DNA of 37,935 bases from CAYPZL01 sp964415045 (GCA_964415045.1 CAYPZL010000030.1:1-37935); one strand, 5' to 3'; positions 16,320 to 24,854 are shown, counted from the first letter of the stretch. Notes: generated by a model from the letters alone, not told the origin. Program-made: numbers and translations.

Positions 16320-16814
16320 TCACTGGGATGGATCAAGATCGCCAACCGTGACACCTAATGCTTGGGCGATCTTTTCCAGGGTCTTGAACGAGGGGCTGTG
16401 CTCACCAGCCTCCAGTCGCGATATGTGAGGCTGCGGCAGGCCACTCTTCTTCGCCAGTTGTGTCTGTGTGAGTCCCTTTTGCTGCCGGGTCGTTTTGATT
16501 GTCTGCCCGATGTGGTCTGAGCGCCGCTGGAGCTTTTCAGGTGTGTGCTCGATCGAGCCAGCGCCCCCAACGCAAATACGACCTACCAGTTGAGGGAAGA
16601 GTATCTCGCGGATCGTTTCAAATATCTCACAGTGCTCCTCTACTGGCGTATCCGGGTTCATATATGCTTCTACAAGGGAAACAACATCTGCAAATGAATC
16701 CCTCGGCAGTTCTTTGAATCGCTCAATGAGAAACGCGACTGCGATATTCTCAGGTGTGAAATCGGCCGCTGAAACTGGGCGAGCAACACTGCTTCCATCC
16801 CTCATGGCGGGCAT
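16320..16814 (-). CDS. XRE-family regulator, probable antitoxin
   Basis: A 164-aa protein. Residues about 102-160 are a Cro/C1-type helix-turn-helix ('IGQTIKTTRQQKGLTQTQLAKKSGLPQPHISRLEAGEHSPSFKTLEKIAQALG' region, where QTQLAKKSG-LPQPHISRLE is the DNA-reading part). Residues 1-95 are an unrecognised acidic helical domain that may hold the toxin. AAGGAG precedes the ATG by 7-8 bases. It starts 25 bases after the stop of the RelE/HigB-like gene, so the pair has the toxin-first order of higBA. It probably represses its own promoter through the palindrome at 17278-17326. It is longer than classical HigA (about 100 aa). Confidence 0.82.
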   Translation of the reverse strand: MPAMRDGSSVARPVSAADFTPENIAVAFLIERFKELPRDSFADVVSLVEAYMNPDTPVEEHCEIFETIREILFPQLVGRICVGGAGSIEHTPEKLQRRSDHIGQTIKTTRQQKGLTQTQLAKKSGLPQPHISRLEAGEHSPSFKTLEKIAQALGVTVGDLDPSQ

Positions 16815-16839
16815 CTGACATCTCCTTCGTGGTCCTGAT

Positions 16840-17235
16840 CTAAGCCATTAGGTCCTTGGCTATTCTGAGACGATGGCGCACGCGGATCTTCACGTGCTTT
16901 GGTACCTGACCATCATCCTCCTTCTTGTATGTCCGCAGTACAAGGATCAACCTTTGCTTCTTAAATACAGTGAAGTAGATTCTGAGGTTAATGTTCCCCA
17001 GGATGCCACCTTTGTCGCGAAGCTCGTAGAAGTCTTCGATCTTACGAACATCTTGTGTTTGGCTCTGCGTAGGCCGAGATTCGGAAGCGAGTTCGTCGAA
17101 AAGCTGGACTGCATGAGCGTACTGCTCCGGCGTCAACAACTTTCTTGCTTCTTTTTCGGCAACTTCCAGATATCCCAACTTCCAGCGGGGCGCATCACCG
17201 GCACTCCTTTTTGCCGTTCTCGTCTTTACTTTCAC
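16840..17235 (-). CDS. RelE/HigB-like toxin
   Basis: A 131-aa basic protein with the RelE/HigB (phage Gp49-like) pattern: 'VRKIEDFYELRDKGGILGNINLRIYF' in the middle and 'LILVLRTYKKEDDGQVPKHVKIRVRHRLR' at the end. RelE-fold toxins cut mRNA on the ribosome. The N-terminal ~15 residues are an extra basic tail. GTG at 17235 has AAAGGAG 7 bases upstream. It leads a two-gene unit with the XRE gene, and a promoter with a palindromic operator sits just upstream. The catalytic residues of this branch are poorly conserved, so activity is inferred from family and arrangement only. Confidence 0.75.
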   Translation of the reverse strand: MKVKTRTAKRSAGDAPRWKLGYLEVAEKEARKLLTPEQYAHAVQLFDELASESRPTQSQTQDVRKIEDFYELRDKGGILGNINLRIYFTVFKKQRLILVLRTYKKEDDGQVPKHVKIRVRHRLRIAKDLMA

Positions 17236-17277
17236 TCGTCTACTCCTTTATCGTTCGAGCGACCCCGCCGGCTTTAT

Positions 17278-17326
17278 ATATTATGCAGTTTCGAGCGAAA
17301 AGTTCAAGGTCAATCTTGCATAATAT
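17278..17326. promoter_or_regulatory. Palindromic operator of the toxin-antitoxin pair
   Basis: ATATTATGCA (17278-17287) and its exact reverse complement TGCATAATAT (17317-17326) are 29 bases apart, centre to centre 39 bp, close to four helical turns. One arm covers the -10 box and the other lies upstream of the -35 box, as expected for autorepression by the XRE protein. Confidence 0.55.
17280..17307 (-). promoter_or_regulatory. Promoter of the toxin-antitoxin pair
   Basis: On the minus strand TTGAAC (17307-17302), a 16-bp spacer and CATAAT (17285-17280) lie 45 bases before the toxin start. The AT-rich composition contrasts with the surrounding GC-rich DNA. Confidence 0.55.
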
Positions 17327-17491
17327 GCACTTTTCTTTGGATTCTTTCGCGTGACAGCTCCCAAGTCTACGCCCAGCCGCCACAAACTTGGGACACGCCA
17401 GGGTATCCTGGAACAAGGGCAGAGGGGCAAAGCACGCTCCCAAATCACCGCCAAGAACCTTTTTTTGTCCGCAGAGCCGCAGATGCACGGC

Positions 17492-18430
17492 TTACGATGT
17501 GGGCGGCTTTCCTCTGACGCGTCTGACCAGGACGCAGCCTGCCGCAGCCAGGACCACGAGCCCGCCGAGCACAACCAGGCGAGCGGCTGCCGGAAAGACC
17601 GCACCGGCCGAGCGATCCTCTCGCGTGCGGGCCGTCTCAGGCGCGGGAGTCGTCGATCCTGCCGCCTCCGGGCGAACCTCGACCGGGGCCGTATCGAACC
17701 TCTCCAGGATGCTGGTGGCGGCGTAGCCGTCCCGGGACCACATGAGGAACTTGATCGGCTCCCGGCTGTAGACCTCCTTGACTAGGCCGTTCACGTCGGC
17801 ATGATACCAGCGCAGGCGCTGCTCGTTGATGGGGATTTTGGCGACCTTCACGTCGATGGTGGAGCGATTGGTGACCTTGTAATGCAGGCAGCCGGGAAAC
17901 TCCCCTGCCGGTGTGGTGATCGTCTCGTCCGGCAGCCGCTCGATCGCAATCGTGGCCGGCAGCGCAAACTCGCCCGACTTGACGCGTAGCGTCGTTTCAA
18001 TCGTCTTCGTCCGGCCGATCTCCATCTCTGCGATCAGGTACGGCACGGGCGGATCGTAATACAAAGCCGCCGCCTCGCCCTTCTCGTTCTCGATATCGAG
18101 CGCCACGAGCATCCGCGCCTCACTGACGTGCAGTCGCCCGATCACGTTCGGATCGTTGGTGAATCGCTCTTCGATGGCCCAGGATCGCTCGCCCTGCTCC
18201 TGCGTCTCGGAGACCACGTGCAAAATGCGCTGCCCGTCGATGGGGTTCGGCTCCACGCTGCCCGGCCGCGGGCCTTCATGCCGATAGACCCACCGCCGCC
18301 CTACCTCGAACGGCCCCGCGCATGCCGCCGAACACGCCAGGCCGATCAGCAGGCTCACCGGTACCACGCCGCACTGAAATCCTCGTCGCATTCGATGAGA
18401 CGATCGCACCATCGGCCCCTTCACTCTCAA
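17492..18430 (-). CDS. Exported membrane-anchored protein, function unknown
   Basis: A protein of up to 312 aa that I do not recognise. A signal peptide (MRRGFQCGVVPVSLLIGLACSAACA) is followed by an extracytoplasmic part starting 'GPFEVGRRWVYRHEG', with 'TTPAGEFPGCLHYKV' and 'LRWYHADVNGLVKEVYSREP' in the middle. The fold may be like the DUF3108-type beta-sandwich used in outer-envelope proteins. Residues about 280-303 form one transmembrane helix with a basic end (RRVRGKPP). The start is uncertain: TTG at 18430 or GTG at 18424 follow AGGAG, and ATG at 18412 is also possible. It stands between the toxin promoter and the prepilin remnant with no functional link visible. Confidence 0.65.
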   Translation of the reverse strand: MRVKGPMVRSSHRMRRGFQCGVVPVSLLIGLACSAACAGPFEVGRRWVYRHEGPRPGSVEPNPIDGQRILHVVSETQEQGERSWAIEERFTNDPNVIGRLHVSEARMLVALDIENEKGEAAALYYDPPVPYLIAEMEIGRTKTIETTLRVKSGEFALPATIAIERLPDETITTPAGEFPGCLHYKVTNRSTIDVKVAKIPINEQRLRWYHADVNGLVKEVYSREPIKFLMWSRDGYAATSILERFDTAPVEVRPEAAGSTTPAPETARTREDRSAGAVFPAAARLVVLGGLVVLAAAGCVLVRRVRGKPPTS

Positions 18431-18523
18431 CAGGCTCCTGCAAACACGTGAGCTCGGCGACCCGCCCGAGCGTTGCAGCCCCCATGGTACCGCATCGATC
18501 CCGCCTCTTCCAGGCGAAGTCCG

Positions 18524-18726
18524 TCAGTACTGTTTGAATCCCCGCATCCACTGCGGCCAATCCTCGGGCCGGACGCCGCCGGCAAAGAAGTTGAAACCAT
18601 AGCTGCCGCAGCCCGCGCCTGGTTGCGCACCTTCCCCAGCACCGGCAGCAGAATCGCCATCTGCAGTGCGATCACGGCGATCACTACCAGCAACTCAATC
18701 AGGGTGAATCCCCTGAGATTCGACAC
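18524..18726 (-). pseudogene. Prepilin-type protein, internally deleted
   Basis: From GTG at 18726 the frame reads 'MSNLRGFTLIELLVVIAVIALQMAILLPVLGKVRNQ', the prepilin N-terminal cleavage/methylation signal of type II secretion pseudopilins and related planctomycete proteins. After that the sense frame shifts: 'GCGSYGFNFFAGGVRPEDWPQ...FKQY' followed by TGA at 18524 appears in another frame and looks like the true end of such a protein. About 100-200 middle residues are missing. It thus looks like a gene shortened by an out-of-frame deletion. The alternative is a recently frameshifted 99-aa short protein running on to 18427. Confidence 0.6.
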
Positions 18727-18737
18727 GCCCGACGTCC

Positions 18738-18836
18738 TGTCATCTCTGAGGCGCAGCCGAAGGATCTGGCGTACGAAAGAGACTTGTCGTTCGAATGCCA
18801 GATCCTTCCCTCCGCTTCGCTCCGTTCAGGATGACA
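18738..18836. repeat. Dispersed inverted repeat (GGATC/GATGACA type)
   Basis: Left arm 18738-18770 starts TGTCATC and ends AAGGATCTGGC; right arm 18797-18836 starts GCCAGATCCTT and ends AGGATGACA. The outer and inner ends of the arms are complementary and the middle is partly degraded. It resembles the intergenic palindromes with 'CTTCGCTCCGTTCAGGATGACA' found scattered in many environmental genomes. Confidence 0.6.
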
Positions 18837-19128
18837 AGAAGCGGCGCGGAACGAGTGACGATGCGCGAGGCCCGTGCCGGGGCCGGCGCAGGGACCCAGT
18901 CAGTGAAGCAGTCCACGCAAAATGTGTTTCTTGCGCTCATGGGCGCTCTTTTCCAACTCGGGCTCATTGTATCGGCCCAACGGCGGACAAATCAACGGAA
19001 AAGCTCGGTGCCTTGGTCCCTTTTTCCGGGAGATTGCGTGCCGTCGACGGTTTTTGGCCGCCCGGCGAATATGCTTGCGAACCTGTCGGCGGCTTTGGTA
19101 ATAGGTATGGTGTTTGAAAGTTGTTCCG

Positions 19129-19145
19129 GGGCGGCAGCGCCGCCC
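19129..19145. other. Perfect 7-bp hairpin upstream of the resB-like gene
   Basis: GGGCGGC and GCCGCCC flank AGC, 91 bases before the resB-like start. There is no T-run, so it is not a clear terminator. The rest of the 18837-19236 gap holds no gene or promoter that I can support. Confidence 0.4.
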
Positions 19146-19236
19146 AGGCGGTTGTCCGCCGCGCGGGCAGGGTGCTGATGGGATCGGCCGGGATAGGCCG
19201 TACCCGCAAGCTCCGCGAACCGGTAAGGAATAGTGA

Positions 19237-20325
19237 ATGAGCCGACTCAAGCGGGTCCTGCTGTGGGCCGCTTTGATAGTCATCATACTGTTGGCGGTGT
19301 TCTCGATCTACGGCGCCTTCCTGGGTGCCGAGCGGGCCCGGGCGTTCTTCAACACACTGCCTTTGGCCGTGTACTGGTTTGCCCTGGCCGGTCTGCTGGT
19401 GGTCGGGATCGTCGTTTTTCGCCGCCTCCTGCGCGTTCCCTCCCTGCTGCTGATGCATTTGGGCTGCATTCTCATTGTTGGGGGCGGGATGTGGGGCTCC
19501 AAAGCCGGACACGCACTCGGCAAACAGCTCTTCGGCATTGATAAGATTCTGGAGGGCCAGATGGCCGTCCTGGAAAGAGGCGAGGACAACCGCGTCCGCC
19601 TTGCCGACGGCAACGACCTGGCGGAACTGCCCTTCTCGGTGCGTCTCAGGGACTTTCGCATGGAATACTACGAGCCCGGGGATCTCTTCGTCCGGACCCG
19701 CAGCGGCCAGACCTGGAAGCTCCCGGCCCAGGCCGGACAGAAATTGTCGCTCGGCGATGACCTGGGGACGATAGTCATCCAGAGGGTGTTCCAGAATCTC
19801 AAGGTCGACATCTCGGGTGACGAACCCGTTTACCACGACGTGCCGGGCGGATCCAACCCCGCCCTGGAGGTCACGCGGGAAAAACCCGACGGCTCGACCA
19901 GCAGACGCTACGTGTTCGAGCGAAGCATGGGTCACAGGGATCGGAACGACCCGCTGGTCATGACCTACCGGCGGACCGTGAGCGACTACATCAGCGAGCT
20001 TGAGATCGTCGAAGACGGCAAAGTCGTCGCGGCCAAGGACATCGAAGTGAATCATCCGCTGCACTACGGCGGCTACCACTTCTACCAGAGCTCATACGGC
20101 CAAGATCGCCTCGGCGAGTACACGGTCCTTTCGGTCGTCTCCGATTCCGGCCTCAGCGCAGTCTACGCGGGCTACGCCATGCTGATCGCTGGTGTCGTCT
20201 GGCACTTCTGGGGCCGGCGAACGCTGAGTGCCTGGAAAGATCGCGTCTCCCACGCCGTGCAGGCACCCGCAGAGCCGCCTCGTACCGAACCGGACACAGA
20301 CAGCAGGGAGGCGCATGGAGATTAA
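19237..20325 (+). CDS. ResB-like cytochrome c biogenesis protein (System II)
   Basis: A 362-aa membrane protein that with CcsA carries heme out and attaches it to apocytochrome c. Three hydrophobic helices are at about residues 8-28, 43-62 and 70-87; a long periplasmic part follows, and the last helix is at about 310-328. 'DIEVNHPLHYGGYHFYQSSYG' (268-288) is the characteristic ResB motif. It is shorter than many ResB proteins (400-600 aa). TAAGGAA precedes the ATG. Its end overlaps the ccsA start by 11 bases, so the pair is translationally coupled. The function is assigned from the motif and the neighbour. Confidence 0.88.
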   Translation: MSRLKRVLLWAALIVIILLAVFSIYGAFLGAERARAFFNTLPLAVYWFALAGLLVVGIVVFRRLLRVPSLLLMHLGCILIVGGGMWGSKAGHALGKQLFGIDKILEGQMAVLERGEDNRVRLADGNDLAELPFSVRLRDFRMEYYEPGDLFVRTRSGQTWKLPAQAGQKLSLGDDLGTIVIQRVFQNLKVDISGDEPVYHDVPGGSNPALEVTREKPDGSTSRRYVFERSMGHRDRNDPLVMTYRRTVSDYISELEIVEDGKVVAAKDIEVNHPLHYGGYHFYQSSYGQDRLGEYTVLSVVSDSGLSAVYAGYAMLIAGVVWHFWGRRTLSAWKDRVSHAVQAPAEPPRTEPDTDSREAHGD

Positions 20326-21109
20326 ATACACATTTCAGGGTCTGCTGCTCTACCTGACCATCGCGGCGTACGTGCTGGCGTTCGTTCTCACGATTGCGCG
20401 CCGCAGGAAAGCGGGACACCTTCTGTTCGCCCTGGGCTTCTGCATCGCCGTGCTCGGCTACATCTGCCGCTGGATCGATGTGAAGCATGTGCCCCTGCAA
20501 AACCTCTTCGAAGTGTTTCTCTTCCTGGGCGCGATCTGTTACCCCATCTCATGGTTCTGCAAGAAACTGCTGCGAGTCGGCGGGCAGTGGGCCGACATGC
20601 TCATCGGAGCGATCGTGCTCTTCCCCGCCGGTTTCGTGTTCCACGCCGAACCGATGCAGCTTCCTCCGGCCCTGCAATGCTGGCTCTTCACCCCGCACGT
20701 GGCGGTCTATATGCTGTCGTACATCTTCATGGCCAAAGCGGCCTTCCAGGCGGGTGAACAACTGCTCGGCAAGAGACCCCGCGTCGAGGAAACGCAACTG
20801 CCGGCCGAGCAGGCCACCTATGAGCTGATCGCCACCGGGTTTCCGCTGCTGACCCTGGGCCTGATCCTGGGGAGTTGGTGGGGCAAGCTCGCGTGGGGAG
20901 ATTACTGGGGCTGGGACCCGAAAGAGCTCTGGTCGCTCGCCTCGTGGCTCGTCTACGTGGGCTATTTCCACTGGCGCTACATGTTCGGAAAAAAACGCCC
21001 CGGGATCAACAGCCTCTGGGCAATCACCGGCATGGCTGCTATCATCGTCACGTTGCTCTGGGTCAATTTGTCCCGGCTGTTCGCGGGCCAGCACAGCTAC
21101 GCGACATAG
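20315..21109 (+). CDS. ccsA: Cytochrome c assembly protein CcsA
   Basis: A 264-aa protein with about eight transmembrane helices, the heme-handling core of System II cytochrome c maturation. The tryptophan-rich WWD signature is present in 'WGDYWGWDPKELWSLASWL' (194-212), and heme-ligand histidines are expected in flanking helices, e.g. in 'TPHVAVYMLSY' and 'YFHWRYM'. The ATG at 20315 has AGGGAGG four bases upstream and overlaps the end of the resB-like gene. It resembles the short CcsA/CcsC form. The sulfatase begins 37 bases later and could be on the same transcript, though with an unrelated job. Confidence 0.95.
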   Translation: MEIKYTFQGLLLYLTIAAYVLAFVLTIARRRKAGHLLFALGFCIAVLGYICRWIDVKHVPLQNLFEVFLFLGAICYPISWFCKKLLRVGGQWADMLIGAIVLFPAGFVFHAEPMQLPPALQCWLFTPHVAVYMLSYIFMAKAAFQAGEQLLGKRPRVEETQLPAEQATYELIATGFPLLTLGLILGSWWGKLAWGDYWGWDPKELWSLASWLVYVGYFHWRYMFGKKRPGINSLWAITGMAAIIVTLLWVNLSRLFAGQHSYAT

Positions 21110-21146
21110 GAATACACAGTCAGACAGCATCGTTTGGAGGGCGCAA

Positions 21147-22652
21147 ATGAATCGACGCACGTTCATCAAGACCAGCATTGGAACGACCCTGGCGTATGGC
21201 CTGGGATTGACGTCCGCCCGGCGGTCTCGCGCGGCCGGCAAGACGACCAGGCGACCCAACATTCTCTGGATCATGTTAGACGACGGTCGGGCCGACGCGC
21301 TGAGCTGCTACGGCAAGCCCTGGGCGCGGACGCCGCACCTGGATGCCCTGGCCGCCCGCGGCGTGCGCTTCGAGACCGCCATCGTGCAAAATCCCGTCTG
21401 CGTCCCGTCGCGCAAGTCGATGAAATCGGGCCACTACCCGCACGCGTTCGGCCTGACGGCCATGGGCAAACCCGCGGCGGTGCAGCCGGGCTACCTGAAA
21501 GAGGCCCGCGAGGTGCCGAATCTGCTCGACGCGTGGGCCGAGATCGGTATGGCGCCGATCAACATCGGCAAGACCCATGCGTATCGCGAAGACTGGGCCC
21601 GGAAGCAGGATATCGGCCCTGCCTTCGACGTCCTGGGCCGGCCGCGCTCGGAGGCCGTGAAGGAAAGGCTCAAACAGGCCGGCACGACCTATCCGGCGGC
21701 TACCACCAAAACACATGGATGGGCCATCGGCGGGACCGTGCCCTTCAAGCCGGAGGAAATGAGCACGTCGAAGCTGGGCGACCTGGCACTGAACACACTC
21801 AAAGAACTGACGGCGAAGGATGAACCGTTCTTCCTGCGCGTGTCGTTCCACGCGCCGCATGTGCCCTGCCGCGTACCCAAGGAATACATGATCGATCCGG
21901 CCCAGATCAAACTGCCGCTGCCCACCGAAAAGGAACTCGCGAGCAAGCCGCGTTTCGAGCGCGGGCCGCTGCACGTCTACGCCGGCGCACCGCACCTGAC
22001 GCAGGAACAAATCGGCATCGCCCGCGGAACCTACTACGGCATGCTCTGGCTGGTGGATACCCAGGTCGGCCGGCTGGTGGAGCACCTGCGAAAGAGCGGG
22101 CAGTTGGACAACACGATCATCGCCTTCAACTCCGACCAGGGCTTCCAGCTTGGCGAGCATGGGCTCTGGAAGAAGCGCGTTTTTTACGAGCAAAACGTGA
22201 AGGTCCCGTTGATTCTGAGCTACCCGGCCCTGCTGCCGAAGGGCAAGGTGGTGGAGGAGCCGGTGGAGATGATCGACTTCGTGCCGACGCTGATGGACCT
22301 GTGCGGCCTGAAGGTCCCCGCCGACATCAGCGGTCGCAGTCTCATGCCTCTGATCCGGGGCCAGATCACCGAATGGCGTGAGGCCTGCTTTTGCGAGATC
22401 GACCACAGCATGTCCATGTACGAGGAACTCCGCCAGCGCAGCGGCCGACGCGTCATGGTCCGCACCAAAGAATGGAAGATGATCTGGTTCATGGACGAGC
22501 GGACCGAAGACAAGGACGGCGCCCTGTACAATCTCAAAAAAGACCCCGGCGAGACGCAGAACCTCTACGACAGACCCGAATGCACCCATGTGATCCGGTA
22601 TCTCGAACGACTCTGTCGAGAATGGGCTCGGCCCGGTGCAACACCGGTTTAG
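21147..22652 (+). CDS. Exported sulfatase (type I, formylglycine-dependent)
   Basis: A 501-aa arylsulfatase-family enzyme that hydrolyses sulfate esters, probably of polysaccharides. The N-terminus 'MNRRTFIKTSIGTTLAYGLG' holds a twin-arginine RRxFxK motif, so it is likely exported by Tat. 'ILWIMLDDGRADALSCYG' (39-56) has the metal-binding aspartates D45 and D46. The S1 signature is 'CVPSR' with C85 as the cysteine to be converted to formylglycine; the maturing enzyme is not in the window. 'FNSDQGFQLGEHGLWKK' holds the second metal site. GGAGG lies 8 bases before the ATG. It is closest to the planctomycete S1 sulfatases; the substrate is unknown. Confidence 0.93.
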   Translation: MNRRTFIKTSIGTTLAYGLGLTSARRSRAAGKTTRRPNILWIMLDDGRADALSCYGKPWARTPHLDALAARGVRFETAIVQNPVCVPSRKSMKSGHYPHAFGLTAMGKPAAVQPGYLKEAREVPNLLDAWAEIGMAPINIGKTHAYREDWARKQDIGPAFDVLGRPRSEAVKERLKQAGTTYPAATTKTHGWAIGGTVPFKPEEMSTSKLGDLALNTLKELTAKDEPFFLRVSFHAPHVPCRVPKEYMIDPAQIKLPLPTEKELASKPRFERGPLHVYAGAPHLTQEQIGIARGTYYGMLWLVDTQVGRLVEHLRKSGQLDNTIIAFNSDQGFQLGEHGLWKKRVFYEQNVKVPLILSYPALLPKGKVVEEPVEMIDFVPTLMDLCGLKVPADISGRSLMPLIRGQITEWREACFCEIDHSMSMYEELRQRSGRRVMVRTKEWKMIWFMDERTEDKDGALYNLKKDPGETQNLYDRPECTHVIRYLERLCREWARPGATPV

Positions 22653-22776
22653 AGGCGCATTTCCATCACCGGCGCCCGACGGCGGAAAGAGGCCTGTCAT
22701 GCGCCAGAACCGCCACCAGAGAGGCGGAGGTCAGGGGGAAGCGGTTCCCGAAGAGGCGAAACCGGTATCCGCGGGG

Positions 22777-22804
22777 TTGATTTCCGGGCGACAGAGGGTA
22801 TAAT
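22777..22804 (+). promoter_or_regulatory. Promoter of the modular protein gene at 22948
   Basis: TTGATT (22777-22782), a 16-bp spacer and TATAAT (22799-22804) form a strong sigma70-like promoter. The leader is about 135 bases and contains GAGGAGG near 22835, followed by an ATG at 22845 whose frame runs into the gene out of phase. The rest of the 22653-22947 gap shows nothing more. Confidence 0.6.
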
Positions 22805-22947
22805 GGACTGTAGTTGTGGCATGTCCCCCTGCTGAGGAGGTCACATGCAGTTCGTGCCGCGAGCGGGATTGTCACCGCCCGCGATGACGACATGCCGCAC
22901 GGCACCGGCCCCGGGCACACGCGGGCCCTGGATAAGGAGGATGAACA

Positions 22948-24663
22948 ATGGCAGCGAGAAGACCTATCATTTCGACGATCCTGGTCCTGCTTCTGACACT
23001 GGGCGGCGCCGCGACGGCCAACTGGTCCGAGACGTTCGACGGTGGCGCGTTCGACCTGGGCACCTGGCTGTTTACCAGCTACCCCGAGCTGACCGGCACG
23101 TTTGCGGCCGCCCGCCAGGACGGGCCCGGCGACGAAGGCTACCTCAGTCTCGACGAGACCAGCGCGGCCGACGGCGGCGGCTCGCAGTTCGGCATCGGCA
23201 TCGGCAACCCCGACGACGTCTTCACGGACGTCCGCGTCGGCGCGACGTTCAACGTCCAGGGCGACGCCTCGCGCAATTACCACGGCCTGGCGGCCCGGAT
23301 CGAGTACTTCCTCGATGACGGATCGATCAGCGGCTATCCGGGCATCGTTGCCAGTTGCTACGTATTGGTCATTCACTACGAGGACGGCCCGGCCAACATG
23401 CGAATCGAGCTGGTCAAAGCCGTCAACCTCAGCGACGAGATCATGGAAACGTGGCAGCCGGAAGTGCCGGTGCCCGGCGTCGATCATGCCAGGAGCCATT
23501 ACGTCGAGCTGGACGTGGTCGGTTCCGACCCCGTCTACATCACGGGCAGCATTTACGAGTACAAAGGCGGGCCCTTGCTGGCGCGAACCCCGACCTTTGT
23601 CGATACCAGCGCCAATGATCCGTGGGAGCGGGCCGGCATTCACGACGACGTGTTCGCCAGCGGCCGCAGCGGCATCTTCAGCATGAATGAAAATTCTGTC
23701 CCCGTCGGCTACCATTGCACGTTCGACAACGCTTTCTCCGTTTCCGACGGCCCGGCCGCCGTCGTCCCCAGTCCGGCCGATGGAGCGACGAACGTGTCTG
23801 TAGACGTCGAACTGAGCTGGATCGAGGCGGGCTTCGCCACGTCCCGCGAACTCTGGCTTGGCGTGCCCGGAGCGATGGAAAAGGTCGAGCCCGGCCCGAC
23901 CGGCACGTCGTATCGTCCGGCCTCGCTGGAATTCGGCCAAACCTACCGCTGGCGCATCGACCAGATCGGTCCCGGCGGCACCGCCGAGGGATACACGTGG
24001 GAATTCACAACGGCTCCGTGTCTGGCGGTCGACGACTTCGAATCCTACGCCAACGACGCCGAGATCGCGACGACCTGGGTCCACAACATACCGGGCGATT
24101 ACGACTATGTCTTCCTCGATACCGGCACCGTCCACCAGGGCGCCAACGCCATGCGATTCGAATATCAGAATCAGTATGAGCCGTTCTTTACTCAGGCCAC
24201 ACAGACCTTCGCCGCCGCGCAGGATTGGACCGCACGCGAGACACGGTCGTTATCGCTGGACTTCCGGGGCGAAGATGACAATGTCGAGCAGTCCCTCTAC
24301 GTGGAGGTGGAGGACACCTCCGGCGCGAAGGCGAAGGTGCTTCACCCGCTGCCCCATGCCGTGCAGGCGGAGCGCTGGCAGTCGTGGGACATCGATCTGG
24401 CCGAGTTCAGCAACGCGGGCGTGGACCTAGCCGCCGTGACAAAACTTACGATCGGCGCGGGCAATGGAACGGCCTCCGGCCAGCCGGACAAAGACGTGGA
24501 CACGATTTACGTCGACAACGTCCGCCTCTGTCCCGCGCGATGCGTCAATCCGGAAGGGTTGGATCTGCGCGGCGACGTGAACGGCGACTGCAAAGTAGAC
24601 TTCGAGGATCTCGCCGTCCTGGCCGCCGGCTGGCTCAACGACGGCTCGTCCGTGCTGCCGTAA
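22948..24663 (+). CDS. Secreted modular protein with DFESY domain and dockerin-like tail
   Basis: A 571-aa exported protein. Signal peptide 1-24; residues 25-265 are an unrecognised beta-rich domain starting 'NWSETFDGGAFDLGTW', perhaps a concanavalin-like sandwich. Residues about 272-356 are one copy of the Fn3-like module ending 'YRWRIDQIGPGG...YTWEFTTAP'. Residues about 358-535 are the same 'VDDFESY' domain found at the C-termini of the three complete proteins downstream. Residues 542-562 are 'GDVNGDCKVDFEDLAVLAAGW', a single calcium-loop repeat as in dockerins (D543, N545, D547, D554). Only one of the usual two repeats is present. AAGGAGG lies 7 bases before the ATG. No catalytic motif is seen; binding or surface attachment is the likely role. 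Confidence 0.8.
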   Translation: MAARRPIISTILVLLLTLGGAATANWSETFDGGAFDLGTWLFTSYPELTGTFAAARQDGPGDEGYLSLDETSAADGGGSQFGIGIGNPDDVFTDVRVGATFNVQGDASRNYHGLAARIEYFLDDGSISGYPGIVASCYVLVIHYEDGPANMRIELVKAVNLSDEIMETWQPEVPVPGVDHARSHYVELDVVGSDPVYITGSIYEYKGGPLLARTPTFVDTSANDPWERAGIHDDVFASGRSGIFSMNENSVPVGYHCTFDNAFSVSDGPAAVVPSPADGATNVSVDVELSWIEAGFATSRELWLGVPGAMEKVEPGPTGTSYRPASLEFGQTYRWRIDQIGPGGTAEGYTWEFTTAPCLAVDDFESYANDAEIATTWVHNIPGDYDYVFLDTGTVHQGANAMRFEYQNQYEPFFTQATQTFAAAQDWTARETRSLSLDFRGEDDNVEQSLYVEVEDTSGAKAKVLHPLPHAVQAERWQSWDIDLAEFSNAGVDLAAVTKLTIGAGNGTASGQPDKDVDTIYVDNVRLCPARCVNPEGLDLRGDVNGDCKVDFEDLAVLAAGWLNDGSSVLP

Positions 24664-24826
24664 CCCACCCGCCGCGTCACGCCGGGCCCGCTACCCAACG
24701 CGCGAGATATCGCCTGCGCTCGATGGCCGGCCGCACATTTCATCGAAACAGGTCCGATATTCACCGGCCACATATCCTCTTATTGCAGGCATGTCGAAAT
24801 GCGCCGGTTTTCCGGGCGCGGACGTA

Positions 24827-24854
24827 TTGACCTGTCCCCGACGGAGCATAGAAT
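24827..24854 (+). promoter_or_regulatory. Promoter of the metalloprotease gene
   Basis: TTGACC (24827-24832), a 16-bp spacer and TAGAAT (24849-24854) precede the metalloprotease start by about 157 bases. It is the only candidate I see in the 348-bp gap between 24664 and 25011, which otherwise contains no gene. Confidence 0.5.

Noticed and set aside
22845..23318. 157-codon frame with a strong GAGGAGG site upstream of and overlapping the 22948 gene
   Set aside because: The protein is Arg/Pro-rich with no domain and most of it overlaps the signal peptide and first domain of the real gene; at most the first codons could be a leader peptide.
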